From Comamonas sp. lk (GTDB lineage: Bacteria; Pseudomonadota; Gammaproteobacteria; Burkholderiales; Burkholderiaceae_C): a DNA stretch of 64,000 bases. Shown here piece by piece: positions 34,335 through 43,456 of this stretch; the first letter of the stretch is position 1; every line of letters starts with the position of its first letter. The position numbers and the translations under genes are program-made. Under the pieces are notes generated by a model. That model was not told the DNA's origin and made no database searches. It saw only the letters and a program-made list of their open reading frames with translations. The stretch lies in assembly GCF_900564145.1 (NCBI RefSeq), contig NZ_UOOB01000001.1, forward strand, positions 868,001-932,000. The letters are read 5' to 3'.

Positions 34335-36683
34335 TTACATGCTGCCGGGCGACAGACGGAGGGGCTCGGCGGGCGTGGCTTGGGTGCCGGTCGCGGGCTG
34401 GCCAGTCTGGGTGAAGTCCACCAGCTGGGGCTGACGGGCCGGCGTGTTCATCATGGCGCCGGGGCTGACCAGGGGCGATCGCGCAGGAGCGGCTTCAGGG
34501 TTGGCGGGCAGCAGGGCTGCACCGTTGACGTTGCGCAGCATCAGAGCGCTATCCGGCTGGATTTGCTGCTGCGTGGCGCGAATGGCCTCGTAGCGATCCT
34601 GAGAGAACTGCATGGTGGCGTTGGCATCGCGCAGCACCACGGGGCGCAGAAAGACCATGAGATTGGTTTTCTTGCGCGTGCGATTGGTGTTGCGAAACAG
34701 ATTGCCCAGTACCGGGATGTCGCCCAGCAGCGGCACGCGCTCTTCGCTTTGCGAGTATTCGTCGCCAATCAGGCCGCCCAGCACCACCACGCCGCCGTCC
34801 TCGACCAGTACATTGGATTCTATGGAGCGCTTGGTGGTGGTGGCACCGCTGGCGCTGGTGCCCGTGCCGACCTTGACCGCAGAGTTTTCCTGGTAGACGG
34901 CCAGCTTGATGGTGCCGTTCTCGTTGATCTGCGGGCGTATGCGCAGCAAGGTGCCCACGTCCTTGCGTTCATAGGTGGTGAACGGGCCGCTGATGGTGTT
35001 GCCCTGGGTGGTGGTGGTCGGGAAGGGAACGTTTTCGCCCACCATGATGCTGGCTTCCTCGTTGTCCAGGGTCATCAGATTGGGCGTGGACAGCACATTG
35101 GTGTCGCCATTGCCCTGCAGGAAGTTGGCCAGAACGCCCAGCGAGGTCTTGCCGTTGACGCGCTGGGTCAGCCCGAGGTTCATGCCCTTGAGGCCTGCGG
35201 CCGCCTTGGCATCGGTATCGCTGAGGTCGGTGCCGTTGGCCAGCGAATTGAAGGCTCCCATCAGGCTCAGAATGCTGCCGCCGGCCACGGAAGAGGCGTT
35301 GCCTATGACGCCGGCCACCTGGCCTCCGTCGCGGATGATGGAGTTCCACTGCACGCCGAACTGGGCCAGCTTGTCGGTGGCCACTTCCACGATCAGTGCT
35401 TCGATCATCACCTGGGCGCGGCGGCTGTCGAGCTTGTCGATCACGGCGCGCAACTGGCGATACAGCGGCGGCGGCGCGGTGATGATCAGGGAGTTGGTGC
35501 TGGGGTCGGCCTGGATCATGCCGCCGGTCGAAGGCTGTTGCGCCGTGCCGAAGCGGGAGCTGGGGCCGGTATTGCCCGCACCCAGACCCATGGTGGCGCT
35601 GCCATCCGTGCCGCGGGAGATCATTGCCTGCTGGCTGCCGGCACCGGCGCTAGCCGTTGTGGAGACGGCACCTGCCACACCTGCCTGGTTGCTGGCTGCT
35701 GTGGCCTGGGCGCTGATGGCTGCGCGCAGCGTGGCGGCCAGGGAGGCGGCCTCCGCATGCTTGAGGTAGACCACCTGGATATTGCCCTCGTCGCTGCCGC
35801 CGCTCATGGCGGGCTGATCCAGCCTGGCAATCAGCGAGCGAATCTGCGACAGGCGTGCCGGATTGGCTGCGCGCACCAGCACGGAATTGCTGCGGGGCTC
35901 GGCCAGGATGGAGCTGCGGAAACTGTTGTCGGCCTGGCCGGCGGTATTGGCGGCGCCCATGGCTGCCGCTCCGCCTGGACCGCCGGAGCCGCCTTCCACC
36001 AGCCGGTTGACCAGGGCCACCATATCGGCGGCCAGCGCGTGGCGCAGCGCAATCACTTCCACCTCGGTGGCGTTGGAGACGTCGGTGCTGGCGATGATGC
36101 GCGAGATGCGCTGCAGATTGTCCGCATAGTCGGTGATGACCAGCGAGTTGTTGCCCGGGTTGACGTTGATGGTGTTGTTGGGGCTGATCAAGGGACGCAG
36201 CACCGGCACCATATTGGCCGCGTTCTCGAAGTTGAGCTTGAAGATCTGCGTGACGACCTGCCCGCCGCCGTGCTGGCCGCCCCGGCCCACGGCCACTTCA
36301 TTGGCCTGCAGCTTGGCATCGGCTTCGGGGATGACCTTGAACAGACCGGCAGACTCGGCGACGGTAAAGCCCTGCATGCGCAGCGCGGCCAGGTATTGCT
36401 GGTAGGCCGTGGCCGGCGAGACGGCCTTGTCGGTCAGCAGCGTGATCTGGCCTTTGACGCGCGGGTCCACCACCACGTTGCGGTTGGTGATGGCCGCCAT
36501 GGCACGCGAGACGGCTTCGATATCGGCATTGGTGAAGTTCAGCGTCACCGGTTCGCCGGGGCGCAGACTGGGCGTGTTGCCGGCAGTTTGAGCATGAATT
36601 GAGCTGCTGGCGCACAACAGCATTGCGGCAGCTGCTATGGAAGTGAGAGTATCTCGCCAGACGGAGTGCGTGTGCTGAGTCAT
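34335..36683 (-). CDS. gspD: Type II secretion outer-membrane secretin
   Basis: A 782-residue secretin with a signal peptide (ending SSIHAQ). It carries N0-N3 domains (VTLNFTNADIEAVSRAMA; then repeated RSLI and LDxR motifs) and the C-terminal secretin homology (VPFPTTTTQGNT..., VEDGGVVVLGGLIGDE, VPLLGDIPVLGNLFRN). Two low-complexity Gly/Ala/Ser linkers occur between N2 and N3 and before the secretin core. It forms the outer-membrane channel. The tail after the secretin domain is Pro/Ala-rich; no pilotin gene is visible next to it. Confidence 0.95.
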   Translation of the reverse strand: MTQHTHSVWRDTLTSIAAAAMLLCASSSIHAQTAGNTPSLRPGEPVTLNFTNADIEAVSRAMAAITNRNVVVDPRVKGQITLLTDKAVSPATAYQQYLAALRMQGFTVAESAGLFKVIPEADAKLQANEVAVGRGGQHGGGQVVTQIFKLNFENAANMVPVLRPLISPNNTINVNPGNNSLVITDYADNLQRISRIIASTDVSNATEVEVIALRHALAADMVALVNRLVEGGSGGPGGAAAMGAANTAGQADNSFRSSILAEPRSNSVLVRAANPARLSQIRSLIARLDQPAMSGGSDEGNIQVVYLKHAEAASLAATLRAAISAQATAASNQAGVAGAVSTTASAGAGSQQAMISRGTDGSATMGLGAGNTGPSSRFGTAQQPSTGGMIQADPSTNSLIITAPPPLYRQLRAVIDKLDSRRAQVMIEALIVEVATDKLAQFGVQWNSIIRDGGQVAGVIGNASSVAGGSILSLMGAFNSLANGTDLSDTDAKAAAGLKGMNLGLTQRVNGKTSLGVLANFLQGNGDTNVLSTPNLMTLDNEEASIMVGENVPFPTTTTQGNTISGPFTTYERKDVGTLLRIRPQINENGTIKLAVYQENSAVKVGTGTSASGATTTKRSIESNVLVEDGGVVVLGGLIGDEYSQSEERVPLLGDIPVLGNLFRNTNRTRKKTNLMVFLRPVVLRDANATMQFSQDRYEAIRATQQQIQPDSALMLRNVNGAALLPANPEAAPARSPLVSPGAMMNTPARQPQLVDFTQTGQPATGTQATPAEPLRLSPGSM

Positions 36684-36686
36684 GGA

Positions 36687-37520
36687 TCAACCGAAGGTGA
36701 TGATGGAACGCGCACCCTGGCGGCGCCCCAAAATATTGAGCAAATTGGAAAGAGCGGCTTCGCGCTCCGGGCTGGACCAGGCTTCGCCGCTGAAGTGCAG
36801 ACGCGAGCCCACCCATTGGCCCTGGCCGCTGAGTTGCAGATCGCCCTGAAGTGTGGACAGGGTCAGGCGGGTGCTTTCGCCGCCGTCGATGTCCAGCCGG
36901 TAGCTGCCCAGCGGTTTGAGCGGGGACAGCCGCGAGGACACGGCAAGTGCCTCCAGCCGTGTGAGGCCCTGGTTGAGCATGCGCCCGGCCCGGTATTGCA
37001 GCTTGAGCCCGACGGTGCTCATGCGCAGCTGTCCTTGCAGGGCCACGGTATTCCATGGCGTGCCCAGCCCGCTCAGCAGATTGGCCGGCAGATCGATCTG
37101 GCTGTCGCTGACCTGCAGGCTGGCTCTGTTCAAGCCCAGCGTCAGCCGTGCCAGAACCGGGGCGGCGGTACAGCAATCGCTTTGCATGGCCAGCTGCGCG
37201 CCAAGCCAGTCGGGGCGCAGCGTCCAGTTCAGGCGGGTGGGCAGGCTGGTCACGTCGTGGCTGTCCGAGCCGCCGGTCAATACCAGCTGGGCCGAGCCAT
37301 TCCATAGCGTGCCGCGGGCTTGCTGCAACTGGACCTGTCCGTTGCTGGCCTGATGTACCAGACGGGCAAGCCAGCTGGCAGGCGCGAACAGGGCTGCGCT
37401 GATGAGCAGGCCCAGCAGAACACCGGAAAACGCCCAGGCGCGCGGCGAACGCCAGTTTTTGACGTCAGCCTGGCGCGGGCGTGCCGCGGCAGGGGAGCGG
37501 TTCTTGCGCATCAAGGGCAT
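36687..37520 (-). CDS. gspN: Type II secretion protein GspN
   Basis: A 277-residue protein with one N-terminal membrane anchor (AWAFSGVLLGLLISAALFAPASWL) and a periplasmic beta-rich body (VQLQQARGTLWNGSAQLVLTG; LSTLQGDLQLSGQGQW), the GspN pattern. It starts 6 bases after gspM and ends 3 bases before gspD. GspN is dispensable in many systems and absent from others; its role is not settled. Confidence 0.85.
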   Translation of the reverse strand: MPLMRKNRSPAAARPRQADVKNWRSPRAWAFSGVLLGLLISAALFAPASWLARLVHQASNGQVQLQQARGTLWNGSAQLVLTGGSDSHDVTSLPTRLNWTLRPDWLGAQLAMQSDCCTAAPVLARLTLGLNRASLQVSDSQIDLPANLLSGLGTPWNTVALQGQLRMSTVGLKLQYRAGRMLNQGLTRLEALAVSSRLSPLKPLGSYRLDIDGGESTRLTLSTLQGDLQLSGQGQWVGSRLHFSGEAWSSPEREAALSNLLNILGRRQGARSIITFG

Positions 37521-37526
37521 CGCTGC

Positions 37527-38072
37527 TTACCGCTCGCCCTGGCTGTCGGGAAAGTCCAGCAGCAGGCTGCCATTCCAGCGTACTGCGGCATCGACGTTCT
37601 GGCTGGCGGGAGCGCGGCTGAGCTTCATTTCGGCAGTGGTGGCTCGGGTGTCGTCACGCACCTTGGACAGCCAGCGGGCCAGAGCGGGAGCGGGCGCGCC
37701 GGTCAGCGTGATTTGCGCCCGCTGGCCCAGCCATTGCAACTGGGCTGCAGTGCCCAGCTCGGCCGTCAGCGATTGCTGCAGCAGCGCTGGCGCATCGCCC
37801 ATCACGCCGGCCGGCTGCTGGCGCAGTTGCTCGGCCTGGGCCTGCAGGCGCAGCATGAGCTGCAGCTCGCGATCTGCCTGGGCATGGCGGGCGGGGGCCG
37901 TGCGCAGACTGCTCAGCGCCGGGGCCAGTGCCAGCCACCAGACGAGAGCCAGCAGCACCAGGCTGCCAGCCAGCAGCAGCAGGTTTTGTTCACGGGCGGC
38001 CAGGCCCTGCCAGCGTTGTCGCAGTGGAGCCAGGGTCTGGCTCAGATGGAGTGTTTTGACGCTGCGCTTCAT
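37527..38072 (-). CDS. gspM: Type II secretion protein GspM
   Basis: A 181-residue bitopic protein with a short cytoplasmic N-terminus, one membrane helix (NLLLLAGSLVLLALVWWLALAPAL) and a periplasmic ferredoxin-like domain. It overlaps gspL by 4 bases. GspM stabilises GspL in the inner-membrane platform. The call rests on length, topology and operon position more than on conserved residues. Confidence 0.88.
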   Translation of the reverse strand: MKRSVKTLHLSQTLAPLRQRWQGLAAREQNLLLLAGSLVLLALVWWLALAPALSSLRTAPARHAQADRELQLMLRLQAQAEQLRQQPAGVMGDAPALLQQSLTAELGTAAQLQWLGQRAQITLTGAPAPALARWLSKVRDDTRATTAEMKLSRAPASQNVDAAVRWNGSLLLDFPDSQGER

Positions 38073-39298
38073 GGTTGTGTTTCTGCCGTCAGTATCAACT
38101 CAGCGCCTTCGCGTTGCAGGCGGTAGCTGCTGCCGGCCAGGCTTTGCTGGGCATCGCTCAGGGTTTCGGCATCCAGCTTCAGCCCCTGTATGCGCAATTG
38201 CTTGTCCTGGTAGTGCAGGGTGGTGGCGGTTTCAATGCCCTTGATCTGGCTGCTGGCGGCCAGCAGCGCTTCCATATCGCTGGACGAGAGCGCGCCGGTC
38301 TGGCTGCGCAGCAAATCCAGCTCGCGCTGCATTTGCACGGGCGCATCCACAATCACCGGCACGCGCGGAAAGGTGGTCTGCAGCACCTGCTTGGCTTGCT
38401 GCTGGCGCTGGGCAATGGCCTGGTTTTCCTTGAACGCCCAGGCGTTGAGGCCTATGAGCTGGGCCACCACGGCCACGGCTGCAGCCCAGCGGGCGGCACG
38501 CCATTGCGGGCTTTTGGCCAGGCTTTGCCAAGCGTCGAGCAGACGGCGGCGCATGCGGGTGCTGCTGCCCAGGTCCAGATCGAACTGCGCCATATCCCAG
38601 CTGCCGGCATGGGCCTCGAGCAAACGCTGGGTCTGGGTCTGCAGCTGGACCGGGTGCTGCAGGTTCTCGGCCATGCGGGCCAGCTGCGGCTCGGCTAGCA
38701 CGGGGAGATCGGCGGGCAAGCGGCCCAGCAGCGATTGCACCAGGCTGGCGTCTGCCTGCAGCGGAAGACGGGCCAGTTGGGTGTTGTCGTTCAGCCCGGT
38801 GGCGACAAGCCAGGGGCGGTCGGCCTCGCCCACGGCCCAGAGCCCGGCGGTGGTGGAGGGTGCCAGTTCGGGAAGAATGCGGCTGACGGCATAGCCTGCA
38901 GCCTCCAGTGCTTTCAGATGGGCTTGTAGCCAGGGCTTGTCGCAGACCGCAACCCAGCAGGCTGCGCCGGAGACCGCTTTGGCAGGCAGGGCCAGATGGG
39001 TCTGGCCCGGGTCGGTCAGCAACTTTTCTTCCAGCAAGCCTTCGAGCACCGCCCGCACCCGTGTCTGCTGGCGGCTGCTGCCCAGGTTCAGCCCGGGTGG
39101 GAGTGTGATTTGATGCCAGGACAGCTGCTGGTGGCTGATAACGGCCGTGACCTGCTCTACCCGGCTGGTAGCAGGCAAAAGCGATGCCACAGACTGGCCG
39201 GTGCTCTGGGCTTCCCGGCCATCTCTGCTTTTGACGAATTGGTATTCACTGGCTGCGCTGGCATGGTCCGCAGGCAGGAGAAGAAGCAAGGTGCTCAT
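38069..39298 (-). CDS. gspL: Type II secretion protein GspL
   Basis: A 409-residue protein with a large cytoplasmic actin-like domain (about 1-260), a single membrane segment near residue 270 (AARWAAAVAVVAQLIGLNAWAF) and a periplasmic C-domain. GspL recruits the GspE ATPase to the membrane. It lies 43 bases after gspK and overlaps gspM by 4 bases. Confidence 0.9.
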   Translation of the reverse strand: MSTLLLLLPADHASAASEYQFVKSRDGREAQSTGQSVASLLPATSRVEQVTAVISHQQLSWHQITLPPGLNLGSSRQQTRVRAVLEGLLEEKLLTDPGQTHLALPAKAVSGAACWVAVCDKPWLQAHLKALEAAGYAVSRILPELAPSTTAGLWAVGEADRPWLVATGLNDNTQLARLPLQADASLVQSLLGRLPADLPVLAEPQLARMAENLQHPVQLQTQTQRLLEAHAGSWDMAQFDLDLGSSTRMRRRLLDAWQSLAKSPQWRAARWAAAVAVVAQLIGLNAWAFKENQAIAQRQQQAKQVLQTTFPRVPVIVDAPVQMQRELDLLRSQTGALSSSDMEALLAASSQIKGIETATTLHYQDKQLRIQGLKLDAETLSDAQQSLAGSSYRLQREGAELILTAETQP

Positions 39299-39341
39299 GA
39301 GAGAGTTTGGGGCATTCTAGGTAAGCAATATGACGATAGGT

Positions 39342-40346
39342 TTACGGAATGGGGTTGGTCACGGGTAAACCCCAGTCGCCTCGTTCCTGCCACAGCGTAG
39401 TGACCGTCATGTCCTTGCGTTGAAGAATGGAGCGCTGGCTGAGCATGTTGTCGCCCATGCGCAGACGGCCCCGAGCTTCGAAATATTCGGTGGTCGTGCC
39501 AAAGCCGCTGGCAAAGAGATTGCTGCGGCCCAGGGCTTTGGCAGCGTCGCTGGTGGATTTGAATGGATTGCTGGAGCGCAGCTGCACCAGCTGATTGGCG
39601 GCAGACCAGTCCAGGTTTTCTTCGACGGCCCAGATCACCTCGGGGCTGGCGGTGTTGAGATTGATCTTGGTGACTTCGGGCAGCAGGACGAGAAAAGGCT
39701 CCATGCGGGCGATCAGGCGCGGGTCCAGGCCCAGCCAGCCCAGCTGGCGCAAGGTGCGCGGCATCAGCGGGGTATTGCTGGCCGCGCTTTTGCCAGCGCT
39801 CGTGCCGGCAGCGTTGCGCAAGGCGTTGGCCATCTGCAGCACCTGGCTGCTGGGCAGGCCCAGGCGTTCGAACAGGCGCACAAAAGGCTTAAGTCTGTCC
39901 GCGTCCAGCGGCTTGTCCGGGTCGATCATCAGGCTGCGCAGATTCAGCCGCGATTGCAGGTCGATGATTTCGCCCGAGAGAAACGCCGCCTGCACGTCCG
40001 CCTGGTCGTCATCCACATTGCTGACGTTGTTCTTGGCATTGAGAAAAGTGGACAGGCGCGCTTCCTGCAAAGGCACGGCCCAGGGCTCGCCCAGATGGTC
40101 TACCGGCGATTTGCGGTTGGCCCGGGAGTCTTCCTGAATCACGACGCGCGACCAGTCCAGAGCGCCCAGCAGCAGCCAGCTGGCCTGTACGCGGTTGCGC
40201 TCGGCGGTTTCAATTTCCACATCGCGCCACTGCTGCCACAGAGCCGCCGCCGCCAGGCTAGCGACCAGGGTGACGGTCAGCATGGCCGCCAGCAGGGCCG
40301 CGCCGCGCTGATGTTTCGTTGGGAAGGGGTTGCGCTGCAGCATCAT
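39342..40346 (-). CDS. gspK: Type II secretion minor pseudopilin GspK
   Basis: A 334-residue pseudopilin. The class III signal is HQRG-AALLAAMLTVTLVAS, with the typical absence of Glu at position 5 seen in GspK, and the large size is due to its extra alpha-helical domain. The motif INLNTASPEVIWAV is conserved in the family. The start is one of two ATGs at 40346/40343, overlapping the gspJ stop; the longer open frame upstream is gspJ in another frame. GspK caps the pseudopilus with GspI and GspJ. Confidence 0.92.
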   Translation of the reverse strand: MMLQRNPFPTKHQRGAALLAAMLTVTLVASLAAAALWQQWRDVEIETAERNRVQASWLLLGALDWSRVVIQEDSRANRKSPVDHLGEPWAVPLQEARLSTFLNAKNNVSNVDDDQADVQAAFLSGEIIDLQSRLNLRSLMIDPDKPLDADRLKPFVRLFERLGLPSSQVLQMANALRNAAGTSAGKSAASNTPLMPRTLRQLGWLGLDPRLIARMEPFLVLLPEVTKINLNTASPEVIWAVEENLDWSAANQLVQLRSSNPFKSTSDAAKALGRSNLFASGFGTTTEYFEARGRLRMGDNMLSQRSILQRKDMTVTTLWQERGDWGLPVTNPIP

Positions 40347-41035
40347 GAACGGGAGTTGGAGCGCAAGGGGTTGACCCAGTCCACCGTGAGGCGACCATTC
40401 ATGGAACGGCCTTGCGGCAGGCTCAGCTCTATGCGCACGCCATCGGGCAGTGCGGGCAGGCCGGTGGTGGCGGCCGCATTGCCTGAGTTGCTCTGCTCGC
40501 TGGACTGGGGGTTGGTCCAGGCATTGCCCCGGTAGTAGTACACCCGCCATTGATCCAGCGGCAGCAGCACGGTTTCGCTGGCCATTTGCGCGGTGGAGGG
40601 GTTGCGACCCCAGAGGCTTGCCTGGTTCCAGGCTTCGTTCCATTCCATGGCCGTGCGCACGGGCGGGGACTGCCAGCGCAACCACTGCATCTGGCCTTGC
40701 ACGCTGCGGCGGCTCCAGGCCACGACGATGGCTCCCAGATCCACGGGCGCGCTGCTTTTGCGGGTCATGCGCAGCACCTGCCCGTCCCAGTCCAGGGTCT
40801 GCATTTTCTCCAGCGGCATCAGGGCGGCCAGGTCGGCATTCCACTGGGCCAGCACGGTTTGCAGCACGGCGGCCTGCTCGCCTTGCTCGCGCGTGCTTTC
40901 CTGGGCGCGCAGCATGCCGTCGATGCCGCGCCAGCTCATGATGGACAGCAAGGCCATGGCGGCCAGTGCGACCAGCAGTTCCACCAGCGTAAAACCGCTG
41001 TAGCGCTTGCGCATATTGCGCTTGAAGCTATTCAT
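40343..41035 (-). CDS. gspJ: Type II secretion minor pseudopilin GspJ
   Basis: A 230-residue pseudopilin with the cleavage motif YSG-FTLVELLVALAAMALLS preceded by a basic leader. It abuts gspI exactly (start at 41035, gspI stop at 41036) and overlaps gspK by 4 bases, so translation is coupled. Part of the pseudopilus tip complex. Confidence 0.92.
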   Translation of the reverse strand: MNSFKRNMRKRYSGFTLVELLVALAAMALLSIMSWRGIDGMLRAQESTREQGEQAAVLQTVLAQWNADLAALMPLEKMQTLDWDGQVLRMTRKSSAPVDLGAIVVAWSRRSVQGQMQWLRWQSPPVRTAMEWNEAWNQASLWGRNPSTAQMASETVLLPLDQWRVYYYRGNAWTNPQSSEQSNSGNAAATTGLPALPDGVRIELSLPQGRSMNGRLTVDWVNPLRSNSRS

Positions 41036-41419
41036 CTAGTAGCGACCCACAATGGTTGAAACGCGCAGCACCGGCAGGTTGTCGGAGAAAACCTGGGCGT
41101 CGACCCGCCTGAAGCTGGGGTTGGGCGTGGGGCTCACGGTCAGCCGCACCTGCAACTGGCGGTTGAGCTGATCGCAGTTCACGGTGAAGTCGCCCACGGC
41201 CGGCATCTGGTTGATCAGGCGCATGCGCACCAGCTCGTTTTGCGCGCATTGCTGGGCGAGGATCACGTCTTGCTGGCGCTGGGCATTGCGCGTCAGGGCG
41301 CTGCTGGCCTGCAGCCCGGCCAACAGCGCCACGCCCACAATGCCGACGGCCACCAGCACCTCGATCAAGGTAAAGCCGGCTTGCAGGCGCGGGCGGGGCC
41401 GTGGCTGCAGTGGCTTCAT
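41036..41419 (-). CDS. gspI: Type II secretion minor pseudopilin GspI
   Basis: A 127-residue pseudopilin with the class III signal LQAG-FTLIEVLVAVGIVGVALL. It overlaps gspH by 4 bases and abuts gspJ. Two cysteines are present in the globular part. It starts the tip complex with GspJ and GspK. Confidence 0.92.
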   Translation of the reverse strand: MKPLQPRPRPRLQAGFTLIEVLVAVGIVGVALLAGLQASSALTRNAQRQQDVILAQQCAQNELVRMRLINQMPAVGDFTVNCDQLNRQLQVRLTVSPTPNPSFRRVDAQVFSDNLPVLRVSTIVGRY

Positions 41420-41856
41420 GGCGGGGTTGGGATGTTTTGCACGCTGAATGGGCGCAGCCCGTCGGTCACCAGGCGCAGCGGCGCAGCCGAGGTCTGCGGC
41501 AAGGTCAGCGTGATGCTCTGGCGCGGAATCAGAGGCTCGGGGCCGAGGATGATGGGCGTGGGTTGCTGGACTTGCACACCGGCTTGCAGCCAGTTGCCGG
41601 GCATTTTCACGCCCGGTGCCAGTCCGTCAAATCTGAAGCCTTGGGGCATGGGCTGCCAGGTGACCAGCGTGCCATTGGTGCGCGCCTGGGCACGGGCCGA
41701 TTCCAGCAAGGTGACCAGACGCTGGGCTTCGCGCTCCAGCTGTTGTTCGCCGCTATCGCGCATGGCCAGGCTCACGCCTGCCGTCGCCAGCGCCATGATG
41801 GAGATCACCACCAGCAATTCAAGCAAGGTGAAGCCGGCGTGTTGGGGTCGTGCCAT
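41416..41856 (-). CDS. gspH: Type II secretion minor pseudopilin GspH
   Basis: A 146-residue pseudopilin with a very short leader (MARPQHAG) before FTLLELLVVISIMALATAG. The globular domain is consistent with GspH, which joins the tip complex to the major pseudopilin. It lies 56 bases after gspG and overlaps gspI. Confidence 0.9.
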   Translation of the reverse strand: MARPQHAGFTLLELLVVISIMALATAGVSLAMRDSGEQQLEREAQRLVTLLESARAQARTNGTLVTWQPMPQGFRFDGLAPGVKMPGNWLQAGVQVQQPTPIILGPEPLIPRQSITLTLPQTSAAPLRLVTDGLRPFSVQNIPTPP

Positions 41857-41912
41857 AAGTGGCGCTTATTGGCGGCAGGGCTTGCCGACGGGCTGCCCCT
41901 GTAGTGCAGTGC

Positions 41913-42365
41913 TCACTGCCAGCTGCCGATATCTGCATCCTTGCCTTCGCCGCCGGCCTTGCCGTCTGCACCGAACGACATGATGTCGATGGGGCCCTTC
42001 ACGCCGGGGTTCAGGTACTGGTAGGGGTTGCTCCAGGGGTCATTGGGCAGCTTTTCCAGATAGGGCTTCCAGTTGGTGGGCGCGGGGCCGGATGTGGGCT
42101 TGGTGACCAGGGCCTGCAGGCCTTGCTCGGAGGTGGGGTAGCGCTGGTTGTCCAGACGGTAGAGCTTCAAAGCCTGGTTGAGGTTGGCAATATCGGTCTT
42201 GGCGGCGGTGACGCGGGCGTCATCGGCGCGGTCCAGCACATTGGGAACGATAAGGGCGGCCAGCACGCCAATGATGACCAGAACCACCATCAATTCGATC
42301 AGCGTGAAGCCACGCGCAAAACCGTGGCGGATGGCGGAAAACGGGTGGCGGCGTTGAAGCGTCAT
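41913..42365 (-). CDS. gspG: Type II secretion major pseudopilin GspG
   Basis: A 150-residue major pseudopilin. The leader is cleaved before FTLIELMVVLVIIGVLAALIVP, and the conserved body has DNQRYPTSEQGLQALVTKP, PNDPWSNPYQYLNPG and the calcium-loop end SFGADGKAGGEGKDADIGSW. The start chosen is the ATG at 42365; an upstream in-frame ATG at 42386 would add seven residues. It is the first gene of the main gsp operon, with gspC divergent 46 bases away. Confidence 0.95.
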   Translation of the reverse strand: MTLQRRHPFSAIRHGFARGFTLIELMVVLVIIGVLAALIVPNVLDRADDARVTAAKTDIANLNQALKLYRLDNQRYPTSEQGLQALVTKPTSGPAPTNWKPYLEKLPNDPWSNPYQYLNPGVKGPIDIMSFGADGKAGGEGKDADIGSWQ

Positions 42366-42411
42366 GAGGCCCTGTTTAAATAGCACTGAAAGTCACGATG
42401 ATAATCTCTCA

Positions 42412-42882
42412 ATGCGAACAATTTCTTTCAACTCCGGCCATGGTATTCCTCTGTCGGTAAAGCTCACCACCTTGTTGCTGTCGGCCCTGGCTGCCGGCGT
42501 GGTGGTGTTCTGGTGGCTGCGCTGGCTGGGCGGACCCGCAGGACAGGAGCCCGTGCCTGCACCGGTGGCGGCCGTGCAAGCCAATGCCCAGGCCATGGCC
42601 AAGGCGCTGGGGGCGGTCGCTGCTGCGGCGCCTGCAGCCGCTCCGGTGGTCCAGCGCTACGTGCTGACAGGGGTGCTGGCAGGCCATGACTCGGGCGCCG
42701 GTGCTGCGGTGATTGCCGTGGGCAGCAATCCGGCCAAGGCCTTCAAGGTAGGGGATGCACTGGAAGACGGTGTGCTGCTGCAGTCGCTGAGCACCCGCGA
42801 AGCCCGCCTGGGCAGCAGCATGGGTGGCCCGGCCACGGCGGTGCTGGCGCTGCCAAAGCCTGCGATTGCGGCTTTCAATTAA
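42412..42882 (+). CDS. gspC: Type II secretion protein GspC, short form
   Basis: A 156-residue bitopic inner-membrane protein: an N-terminal membrane helix (VKLTTLLLSALAAGVVVFWWLRWL), an Ala/Pro linker and a periplasmic HR domain (YVLTGVLAGHDSGAGAAVIAVGSNPAKAFKVGDAL). The C-terminal PDZ or coiled-coil domain of longer GspC proteins is missing. GspC links the inner-membrane platform to the GspD secretin. It is divergent from gspG, and its stop is 7 bases before the convergent cobC stop. Confidence 0.88.
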   Translation: MRTISFNSGHGIPLSVKLTTLLLSALAAGVVVFWWLRWLGGPAGQEPVPAPVAAVQANAQAMAKALGAVAAAAPAAAPVVQRYVLTGVLAGHDSGAGAAVIAVGSNPAKAFKVGDALEDGVLLQSLSTREARLGSSMGGPATAVLALPKPAIAAFN

Positions 42883-42889
42883 CGGGTGT

Positions 42890-43456
42890 TCAAAGACTCA
42901 GTTGCATGAACTGCCCGTAAGCCGGAGCAGGCAGCGTCCACTCGTGGCTTTGCGGCAGGCGCGAGCCATGTTGCAGCAGCCACTGAGCGCAGCGCGCAAC
43001 GCCCGCGTGGCTGATCCAGACCACATGCTCGGAATCCAGCGCTTTGGCGTCTTGCAGTGCGGTGCCGACGCGGCCCAGCATCTGGACCAGGCTTTCTCCG
43101 TCGCCCGGCGCATGCTCTGCCAGATTCCGGGCCCAGGCCGAAATAGCGGCCTCGCCAATCGCATCCCAGCGCTGGCCTTCCCAGTGACCAAAGTCCACCT
43201 CCAGCAGGCGCTTGTCGGCATCCGAGGTGAAATCAGGTTGTAGTTCAATCAATGCTTGTGCCAACTGCTCACTTCTTTGAAGCGGTGAGTGAAAGATGCG
43301 GCATTGACCCAGGTGGGGCCGCAAAGCCTGTTGCAGTCTCAGAGCAGCGCTTTGCGTGGCCTCGTCATCGGCCTGGATATCGAGGCGGCCGTAGCAGCGC
43401 TCGGTATCGATCAAAGGGCGTGCATGGCGCACCAGCCACAGTGTCGTCACAGCCAA
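42890..43456 (-). CDS. cobC: Alpha-ribazole phosphatase / histidine phosphatase
   Basis: A 188-residue histidine-phosphatase fold protein with the active-site LVRHARPLID (RHA in place of the more usual RHG), a second half with FHSPLQRSEQLA and the catalytic His in WISHAGVARC. It overlaps cobS by 10 bases, supporting its role in removing the 5'-phosphate of alpha-ribazole phosphate or adenosylcobalamin phosphate late in cobalamin synthesis. Confidence 0.87.
   Translation of the reverse strand: MAVTTLWLVRHARPLIDTERCYGRLDIQADDEATQSAALRLQQALRPHLGQCRIFHSPLQRSEQLAQALIELQPDFTSDADKRLLEVDFGHWEGQRWDAIGEAAISAWARNLAEHAPGDGESLVQMLGRVGTALQDAKALDSEHVVWISHAGVARCAQWLLQHGSRLPQSHEWTLPAPAYGQFMQLSL

Noticed and set aside
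33096..36602. Very long open frame (1168 codons) on the plus strand across gspE and gspD
   Set aside because: It is antisense to two well-supported genes, is His/Gly/Gln-rich low-complexity, and reflects the stop-poor complementary frame of GC-rich coding sequence.
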